From: Tachypleus tridentatus
Lineage: Eukaryota; Arthropoda; Merostomata; Xiphosura; Limulidae
Assembly (NCBI RefSeq): GCF_004210375.1
Contig: NC_134837.1
Span: 18,981,586 to 19,045,585, forward strand
DNA: 64,000 bases
Direction: 5' to 3'
Below the pieces are notes generated by a model that saw only the letters and a program-made list of their open reading frames with translations, was not told the DNA's origin and searched no databases. Below are positions 56,120-64,000 of this stretch, piece by piece. The position numbers and the translations under genes were made by a program. Position 1 is the stretch's first letter, and each line of letters opens with the position of its first letter.

Positions 56120-57095
56120 AACTATAATACAACATTGTCGTGTTGGCTGATATTTCTTTGTGTATGATACCGATTTCAAGTTGGCCCTAACTACACTGTC
56201 TCATGAAAAGACTTCAAGACTGCATCAGTCTCTTTAATAACTTGCTGTTGGTATTACCGACAAGTGGTAACAGGGTGATCCCCATCTGAGTGACATTTGC
56301 TATGTCAAATATCCATAAAAGCCGCCATGGTAACGGCGTTTATCAATATTTAGCTAGGAGTTAGGTATCTAGAGATTTTAAGTAAGATTGCTGACAAAAA
56401 TGGCGAATGTTAATGGAATCGAAAACTAAGTGTAATAACTGGTGTAAAACTGCGAAGTGAATAATAAGTTGTAAATTCATATACATTTGCTAAATAAATA
56501 AAGAAGGAATTGTGTTTCTCATTTTAAAGGTGGGCAAGATGAAATGTTCTCTTCATAAGGATCCATGTTAGTTGGTTCATTATTAATGGCTGCTTCATAA
56601 CAATGCATTTCTACATTCGGCATTAGCGAGTAGTTTCTGTATCCTAAAGGCAGTTGCTGCACTCCTGGTAATTCACAAAGTAAAATCGTTGGTTTAATTA
56701 ATGGCTTTTGTTTGCAGTTGTTATTAATATAACCCTTTAAGTTGAAATTGAAACACATTGTCTCTCGTGGTTTGCTTCTTCAATTTTTTTTTTAAATTGT
56801 CTAATTAATCACTTAAGATTCTCTTACCATTCATCATAGAGAGCTAATGCTTCGACACTATTTTATCTTATAATTTAATGATTCCTGAATGAGGAATTTA
56901 GTTATTTACCTGAAACTTTGATTGGTTCAATATACGTCATCAACTGAACATTTTCCTTTACAATTTATACCTACTTTGATTTAGCTTAACTTGAACACCT
57001 TTATCTAATATGGCTTCTATGGATGTGCCTAAAATTTCATCAATTGATGAAAAGTATCTGTTTGAGATAATTAGGCAAGCCTTTACACATATTCA
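56120..57095. other. spacer, nothing recognised
   Basis: Holds GCCGCCATGGTAACGGC near 56322, an RFX/X-box-like palindrome, as an isolated string. No gene. Confidence 0.35.
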
Positions 57096-57097
57096 AA

Positions 57098-57158
57098 AGT
57101 TCAAAGGTCACATCCTTCCTTCTTACCAGTTCAAAGGTCACATCCTTCCTTCTTACCA
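57098..57158. repeat. 30-bp tandem duplication
   Basis: AGTTCAAAGGTCACATCCTT plus CCTTCTTACC occurs twice in a row without change. AAAGGTCA is also a nuclear-receptor half-site extended by AAA, probably by chance. Confidence 0.9.
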
Positions 57159-58122
57159 TGTATCTAAATTTAATTTATTAACCTACTTTTAATGTAACAT
57201 TCGAAATATACATTATCAGAAAAGCACTAATGACTGGTAGTTGCTATAGCTCTATTGAAGGGTTATTTAATATTCTTAAAACTGGTCCATCTATTCAATT
57301 TGTAAGTTATCGCAAACTGTGCTAGTATGTCTCCAATAGTATTTTTGTGTGTGATAACCTGCTGGTTTATCAATAAGCGTGATGTTGTTGAACTGGCCTG
57401 ATAAATTGTATGCTTGATAAAATAGTGGTGCAGCTAAAGTTGTTCAAAAACGTAGCGGTAACAGAACTGGATAGATTTTTCATATTCATATTACATGGTC
57501 ATATATATTTGAAATTCGAATTCTTGAGTAGATGCAAAGAAAATAAGGCATATTGATATTTCAGTTTCTATATGTTTTACTCTGGCACTGATATTACTTT
57601 GTATTTAGTCGAACTTTTAATAATCCCTTTACACTTTACTGATATATTGTTAAACTCTTTTGATTTTGTTATTATTTTTTTTTCTGAACACCTTCTATGT
57701 AAATTTTAGCTTTAATATGAGCACTTTCTGTCAGTAACAAAATAACTGATGACAGATTTGCACTCTGCAACCCTGAAACTCAGTCTTAGAAACCTATAAT
57801 TTCCAGTGGACCTTGTGATGGTGTTTTAGCTGCTCAATGTATCCTTTTATAAGGGGTTACTCTATATAGAAAAATACATTTCCTGGACCACTTCAAGTTT
57901 GCCTGCTAAGTTTGGTCCTGATAGCTATAAAACTGTGGGAGGAGAGTTATATGCATATACATATAAACTGGAACTAATATAGTATTTATTTCTTAAATTT
58001 TTGTCTTTTTTTATTCCTCTAATTTTCTATCTATTTTTTTTCTTTATATTCTTTAAAGTTTCTGTAATATTTCTTATAATTCTCTTTCTTTATATGTTTT
58101 CTACAACTTTATTTTTGCTCTT
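57159..58122. other. AT-rich spacer with a possible LINE 3' tail
   Basis: Near 57880-57960, GACCACTTCAAGTTTGCC, CTAAGTTTGGTCCTGATAGC and GTGGGAGGAGAGTTAT resemble 3' tails of non-LTR elements. Nothing else is recognised. Confidence 0.35.
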
Positions 58123-58392
58123 GGCCCGGCATGGCCAAGCGTGTTGAGGCGTGCGACTTGTAATCTGAGGGCCGCGGGTTTGCATCCCCGTCGCGCCAAA
58201 CATGCTCGCCATTTCAGCCGTGAGGGCGTTATAATGTTACGGTCAATCCCACTATTCGTTGGTAAAAGAGTAGTCCAAGAGTTGGCGGTGGGTGGTGATG
58301 ACTAGCTACCTTCCTTTTAGTCTTACACTGCTAAATTACGGACGGCTAGCACAGATAGCCCTCGAGTAGCTTTGTGCGAAATTCCAAACAAA
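58123..58392 (+). mobile_element. SINE family A, full length
   Basis: GGCCCGGCATGGCCAAGCG to GAAATTCCAAACAAAG. Central domain near consensus. Confidence 0.9.
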
Positions 58393-58973
58393 GAATTCTT
58401 GTTTTGTGTCCATTTATGCTTGATATTATATATACTGTTTTGTCAGTTCCAAAAATTTTCAATCACTCTTAGGGCAATGTCGCCACCTCTAAGTTTAGTC
58501 TGGATTCTGATTTACCTTTGCCAAAATAATTTGAATTCTACAACTAGTATCGTAACGGTAATTCTAATGGAAAATTATGATCAAATAATGCAAAATTTAG
58601 TCTCTTTAATAATAATTAAAGTGTTTTATTTTCTCGACTACATGTTCTACACTTACAGTTTCACAACTAGCTATAGGCTTAACTTCATAAATAACTATAA
58701 ACAACTACTTACTTGGTAAATTTGTTCGTATCTTTGTATCTCATATCTCTATTTCTTCTTCGAGATAAAAATAATAATCAAGAAATCTATATAACAGTCA
58801 AACTCACTAACAAACTCATCAACTTACTAATCAACCAATCATCACAACAAATTCATTAATCAATCACCAACCTGTTCTACTCTAATTAGGGTATTGACTA
58901 CAGGTTAAAGTACGAAACAATGGATACTAGAGTACATAAATGCCCTCCTATAGCCCCAAAATCGTACTTCATA
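58393..58973. other. AT-rich spacer, nothing recognised
   Basis: A 115-codon frame starting within the SINE (58372-58719) is compositionally random and hydrophobic; no domain. Confidence 0.4.
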
Positions 58974-58981
58974 TTTTAGAC

Positions 58982-61706
58982 CAGGAGGTCCCCAAAGTGG
59001 TCGATATCGACTCCCAGAGATCGATGAGACATTTCGGGGGATCAGTTGGGGATCGGTTAGAAATTGTTAATACAGAAGCATCGTTGCACGACTTATTAAA
59101 TATTGTTGGTCAAATCAACATAATATATTGTGCAGAAAGTAAGAATCGTATAATAAAGGAAATAAAAATACCAGCTGTAAATTAACTGTACAAAAATGCA
59201 AGAGTCATATACTCTCCGCCCACCCAACTGACGGTTGTAATTGAGCCAATCACGAAACATTGTGAATGTGACTTATTTTTCAATATGTTTCAGGTTCATT
59301 CTGGTTAACATTCCTGATAATTACCAATGATAGTTTTTCTTGGTTATTTTAATTATTTATTGGTGTTTGCTGTATCCGGAAGAGGAGGTGTGAGTTTGTT
59401 TAGTTTAAAAAGGACATTAGGTATCGTGATTAATAAAACAGTACTTAAAAGGTTAAAAAATCAAAGTATTGTACTTAAAATAAGTAAATGTCAATTTTGT
59501 GTTTCAGATCTACGAAAAGTGTGTAACGTTGCGCCACCTGGTCACGCAATTCTATAGCAATAAATATTAAATACAATCACTATTACTTTATGTATTTCTA
59601 TGCAGTTTTGCTTATGCTTTATATTTAAAACGTTAAAACATTGATCATGTTACGTGTAACCTGTTGATAAAGTTCATTTATTTAACTTTAGCCATGACCC
59701 CATTAACTGTAATAGCAGCAGCAGATCCTAAAAAGAAGTGCCGACAATATTCGCTAGATTACTTCAAACGTGAATTCGTACCTTCGCTTACAAATGAAAC
59801 GAAACTTATGTGCCTCCTGTGCGAAAAAAGTTTTAGTAATGATGCTATGAAACCTGCAAAGATGTAAGACTACCTTCAAATAATTCATCCTGATAAGAAA
59901 GATAAAGATCTTGATTTTTGTAGAACGTTGAAAGAAAAATATAAAAATCGACCAAATATAGTGCCATTTATGAAAGCACCTGCTCAAGTTGATAACGAAG
60001 GAGGATTAAGGTCATCACATAATATTTCTCTCAATACAACAAAGAAAGGAAAACCGTATACTATTGCAGAGGAGATCATAATACCATCAATTAAAGAAGT
60101 GATTGAAACTGTCATGAAAAAAGACTCTGGTCCTGTTTCAAAATGCTGGCCTTTAAGTGCAAATACAGTTCAAAGACGTATTGGTGAGATGGCTGAAAAT
60201 GTGGGAAAAGCTTTGACATCTGAGCTTATGCATTGTAAGTTTCCGTCCAGCTTCATGAATCAACTTTTGGTTCAAACATTTTCAAGGTTTATGTGAGGTA
60301 TTTTAGTCAAATTTAAAGACAAAATAATGACGAGTTTGTTTGTTTTGCAAGGTATCTTAAACGTGATGCAAAAAGGGTGACGATTTTTCAACGCTTAGAG
60401 GAATATTTAAACAAGCACAATATTCCACTTTGCAATATAATCGCGGTTGCTACAGATGGCGCACCTTCAATGGTTGGCTGTTACAAAAGATTTGCTACCT
60501 TTATTGAGGAAATAATTCCCGATGTGCGTACTATTCACTGTGTACTACATAGACACCACCTTGTGGCAAAAATCTCAATCACGAATTGCATGATACTCTG
60601 AAGGTGTGCATCAGATCTATAAATAAAATTAAAGCACATCCACTTTATTCGCAACTGTTTGCTAAGCTATGTGGAAAAAATGATGAATTGGTGAACCAAT
60701 TACTGTTGTATACTGAAGTGAGGTGGCTGTCAAGAGGTGTTTGCTTGCAAAGGCTTGCCGAATTGTATGACTCAACTGTGGAGTTTCTTACAAATGTGGG
60801 TTCCTTTCTATGCGATGAGTTGAAAAAGAATAAAAATCACCTTTTCTATTTGGCATACCGATATTCAAAATTTAATGATGTACAAACCCGTCTGCAAGGT
60901 AAAGACATAACAATTATCCAAACCCGAACAATCCCCTTGGGCTTCCAAGTCAAAATATGGCTTTTTAAGTCTTCATTGCTACGAAGAGATTTTCAGTACT
61001 TTTCAAACTTACGGCAACTGGAAGAAGAAGACAAAATTATTTCTGATGATGACTTGGATATATACATAAAGCACATTGAAAATTTGAGTGAAGACTTTAT
61101 AGTGCGTTTTAAAGACTTGGAGAAAATGCATGTACCTGACTGGATTGTTGTGCCATTCGATTCAGAAATATAAAAGGTAATTATTGAATCTAATTTACAA
61201 GATGAGCTCATTGAACTTTACATGGATTTTGAAGTTAAATTGATGTTCAAAAATACAACCCTCAGCAACTTCTGGAGTAATGTAAGTATTGTCAATAAGT
61301 ATCCAAAACGTTTTGCAGTGATGAACCCTTTTTTACTTGCATTCCCAAGTTCCTAGATGGATGAAGCTGGTTTGAGCCACACAAATTCAGTCCTAACAAA
61401 GCAAAGGAACAAACTGAACATAAAAGAACATGGTGAGTTAAGACTAAACCTTACCAATTTGCAAACAAATATTAGTGCTCTTCTCAAATGTCATCAACCA
61501 CATCTCTCCTATTAAATGTGTCAGATGATCAATAAAAAGGTAAAGTTGGTTTATCATAATATATTATTATTATTTATATGTTTTATTAAGTTATTCTTCC
61601 TTTAACTATGACTTATAGATTTTTATTACTTAAAAGAATGGAGGGGTCGATAAAAGGTCGAGATTCCATGAAGGGGTCGAGAGTCAAAAAAGTTTGGGGA
61701 CCTCTG
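58982..61706 (+). mobile_element. hAT transposon, 2725 bp, both ends and 8-bp target duplication
   Basis: Left end CAGGAGGTCCCCAAAG at 58982; right end, reverse complement, CAGAGGTCCCCAAAC at 61706. An 8-bp target duplication TTTTAGAC flanks it at 58974-58981 and 61707-61714. Short TIRs starting CAG and 8-bp duplications are diagnostic of hAT elements. Subterminal GGTCGA/TCGAC strings recur near both ends (GGTCGATATCGACTCC; GGGGTCGATAAAAGGTCGAG), as expected for transposase binding sites. The internal gene is broken, so it is immobile by itself. Confidence 0.95.
59694..61515 (+). pseudogene. hAT transposase (ZBED5/SCAND3-like lineage), broken
   Basis: Starts MTPLTVIAAADPKKKCRQYS. A BED-like zinc finger follows (CLLCEKSFSNDAMKPAKM) but a TAA at 59865 and a His-to-Tyr change (DYLQIIHPD) damage it. 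The core includes AEEIIIPSIKEVIETVM, VQRRIGEMAENV, VATDGAPSMVGCYK (catalytic Asp block), TIHCVLHRHHLVAK (the CxxH motif) and VRWLSRGVCLQRLAELYD. The C-terminus shows NPFLLAFPSS, then SHTNSVLTKQRNKLNI, part of the hATC dimerisation domain. Breaks: stops at 59865, 60314, 61171 and 61354, and frameshifts near 60285 and 60570. Length without breaks is about 605 codons, normal for the lineage, which has been domesticated repeatedly in vertebrates (ZBED5, GTF2IRD2). This copy shows no sign of domestication. Confidence 0.92.
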
Positions 61707-61714
61707 TTTTAGAC

Positions 61715-62747
61715 CAATGGAGCTTTATAATGGTAGCGGCCAAATCCCATTGTTTAATTAAAGTACCTCAGGAGTTTGCAGTGCATGCTGCTAATTATCC
61801 GTCTCCTTATAATCTATTACTTCAAAATTTCTAGTCTCGCTTAATATAATTTTAAAATATTTTTGAAGTTGTTTCCTAAACGTTCTAACAAATTCTAATC
61901 ACTGAGATATGCGCTCATCATGTGATGTTCGACATGTTAAAGCGTATCGCTTTTTAATTAAAATAATAACAGTATTAAATTTATTTTTCATTGTGTCTGT
62001 GAAGAACATTTCACACATTTGTGTTTAAACTTGATCACGAGGTTAGAAATTTACTCCACAGAGGGCTTTTCTACAGGAACAAGCGATGATATTGTAATAT
62101 GGTAACTTAATGCTGTCTGTCAAATTTATTGTGGTAGAAGTTTGAGCATGTGATGTTTCGATATGACTTAAAAACGTTAAGCTCTTTGTGACTACATTTT
62201 TAACACAGTAACTTGAATAAGACGCTGATAAAACAAAAGAACTTCAATTTTTCGAATCAGGTGATTCTTGAGTTGCTACAACTGATAGTACAAGTTCAAG
62301 TAATGCTAGGCTCGGGAATAGTAGTAATCGTAGTAAGAATTTCCATAGTATTTAAATCTGATGCATAAACCATGGATAACAATCAATGTACGCGATAGAC
62401 TAGATCTGTTAGTACTATTGCATTTTTGGTATTATTACTTAGTATTGTTATAGAAGTGTAAGAGGAGTGGTACTTATAAATAAATACACAGATTATCTGA
62501 TCAAATGAAACAATTCACCCATTTTATTTTTTACAGTTTCATGAATCAGAATCTGAACTCAATTTTTAGATTATATCAGATAAAATTGTGTAATTTATAA
62601 GCCTATTTCAACTGTGTGCAAGCTTTATAAAGTACCACGATTTTGTTACCTGTGTATTGGATATAAACCTATTTGCTACGTACCAAACATTTAGTATAGC
62701 ATCGTAACAGTAAAACTAAAAATGAAGTTTGTATAACAACATAACAC
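61715..62747. other. AT-rich spacer, nothing recognised
   Basis: No domain-bearing frame. The part close to 62700 may be the 3' UTR of the LINE fragment that follows. Confidence 0.4.
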
Positions 62748-62965
62748 TTAAGGAGACAACAAAGGGCCTGTTATTAGTGTTGGTTTCTCAAGGCTGTTCC
62801 ATCTACTAAACAATGAAAACGAAACAACTCCAAGTCGATCGTTATACCTAATGTAGATATCTAAACTTCCCTTAAATCTCCTTAAAGGTACTGCATTCAT
62901 CACATCTGAATGCAACCTGTTCCAAAGGCTGACCACCCTATTCAAAAAATGAAATATAATTATAG
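62748..62965 (-). pseudogene. LINE polyprotein C-terminus
   Basis: Minus-strand frame begins (F)LNRVVSLWNRLHSDVMNAVP then LRRFKGSLDIYI. This matches the conserved tail of CR1/Jockey-type LINE ORF2 proteins (F..RVV..WN.LP..VV.A.S...FK..LD). It stops at 62748. Upstream RT and endonuclease are missing, as in typical 5'-truncated LINE copies. Confidence 0.72.
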
Positions 62966-64000
62966 TTTAATTACACAGCCAGCAACACCAAGTTTTAGAT
63001 ATTTTACTATCTCATGACCTAACTAACTCCTTGAAAATAAATGACATTCAAATTTACAGTTTTATTCTTTGGTATGAAGTGCCTTCTTTTAAGGTACATT
63101 ATTATTCCAAAAAATACATTTTTTTTGCTAATTGTACAGTTTCATGATGTGAAGTGGAATACACTGTACAGTTTCATAATGTGAAGTAAAATATGTAAAT
63201 TGAAGCAGGTAAGAGTGTATAAGTAAAAGTAGTAATTTGTCAGTTGTGAAGTATATCATTTAGAGATATATTTTTGTGAAAGTAAATGCTAGTTATGAAA
63301 AGTTGTTAAAGTATTTTTTTCTTACAGAAAAAAAGTGCTGAAATTTTTATTTTAGAAAATATTCTGTGTTTTGTTCAGTAAAATAGCCAATCTAAATGTT
63401 TTAAGGTTCAGTGATGGAATTTGATTTTTAAGTTATACTGCTAATAAGAACTTACAAGTGAAAGTAAAGAGAAGTGTATTGTAACGTATCAATTACACTA
63501 TATTTACTATATCCAGTTTCAATGAAGCCTTTTACCCAATACCAAGGACTTACAGGCTAGCTTAAATACAACAAACACAGTTGTGGTTGAGGTGCTATTT
63601 ATATTAACAAATACATGATAACAGCTGTTCAATATGAACTGTATCAAGTGGTGGAGTGTAATTGTTCCTCAGTTTTATTTATGTCATAAATTGAATTGGA
63701 TTAGTTGTGTTTTGTGTCACTGAAGTTGTATTTAGTATCAAGATAGTAGGGCCTTAAAAATTATGAATGTGTAGGTTGTGATTCCTCATTCTAACTTTAA
63801 TTTAATTTTTTTTTGTATTCTTCACTTCCATGCTCTGGGATTCAGAGGTTGATGTTGCTCATAAGTGCCCCAACTTCAGTACAGATCCATCCAGAGAATA
63901 ATGTTTGGAGAGAAGGTTTTCCTTCTAGTGCTCCACTTTAGATAGTTTCCATGCCTGAGGCTGCTGCTGTTTTGTGAAGTTCCAATCAGATTGGGTTTGG
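62966..64000. other. right-edge region, UTR-like, no gene resolved
   Basis: AT-rich with a small direct repeat (TACAGTTTCAT(G/A)ATGTGAAGT at 63138 and 63168). From about 63830 to the edge composition becomes balanced (GGGATTCAGAGGTTGATG, CCTGAGGCTGCTGCTG), which could be the beginning of an exon, a UTR or another repeat cut by the window. Confidence 0.3.

Noticed and set aside
56322..56342. X-box/RFX-like palindrome GCCATGGTAAC
   Set aside because: A single imperfect site without a nearby gene; expected by chance in 64 kb.
58372..58719. 115-codon plus-strand frame
   Set aside because: Starts inside a SINE tail and continues into AT-rich DNA; hydrophobic by composition only.
1..64000. Telomeric TTAGG/TTAGGG arrays, rRNA or histone genes
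   Set aside because: Looked for and not seen.

Overview
This 64 kb window is eukaryotic, non-coding and dominated by repeats. I found no intact cellular gene. The base composition is AT-rich, there are no operon-like ORFs, and more than two dozen copies of one tRNA-derived SINE are scattered on both strands. The best guess is a large invertebrate genome, most likely a chelicerate. The SINE resembles interspersed repeats I associate from memory with horseshoe crabs (Xiphosura), but I could not check this.

Layout. 1-5.4 kb: a 37-bp minisatellite cut by the window edge, several decayed tandem arrays, two SINEs and a possible 5' exon on the minus strand near 4.25-4.45 kb. 5.7-9.1 kb: a SINE pair in inverted orientation, a second short tRNA-derived repeat, and a 993-bp Tc1-like transposon with perfect inverted repeats and TA target sites. 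9.16-17.15 kb: an 8-kb array of a 41-bp monomer (about 195 copies), with a 14-monomer higher-order repeat of 574 bp on its left side and a ~1.4-kb duplication on its right side. 17.2-20.4 kb: two SINEs, a reverse-transcriptase fossil of a LINE and a small decayed repeat. 20.5-22.3 kb: a 42-bp GC-richer minisatellite (about 42 copies) whose unit is a multiple of three, giving long open frames on both strands. 22.4-31 kb: a 15-bp perfect hairpin, a Penelope-like GIY-YIG fossil, many SINEs, an old minisatellite split by two SINEs, and at 28.6 kb a compact heat-shock-type promoter (phased HSE pentamers plus TATA box) with no recognisable heat-shock ORF beside it. 31.2-35.3 kb: two separate 66-bp minisatellites. 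35.8-50.1 kb: SINEs, decayed arrays, a third tRNA-like repeat family and a broken Tc1-like element at 48 kb. 51.0-52.6 kb: a third Tc1-like element with inverted repeats of about 175 bp. 53.5-58.4 kb: more SINEs and an unrecognised GC-richer island. 58.98-61.71 kb: a structurally complete hAT element with an 8-bp target duplication but a broken transposase. 62.7-62.9 kb: the C-terminal end of a LINE polyprotein.

Functionally, every protein-coding trace comes from a mobile element and all are broken, so the window is a graveyard of Tc1/mariner, hAT, Penelope and LINE elements. The three small tRNA-derived repeats show target-site duplications at several sites and would have been mobilised by LINE machinery. 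The most notable items are the orphan heat-shock promoter, the higher-order structure of the 41-bp array, the 14-residue-repeat open frames, and the density of independent minisatellites (at least 13). Several old arrays hold SINE insertions while the homogeneous arrays hold none.
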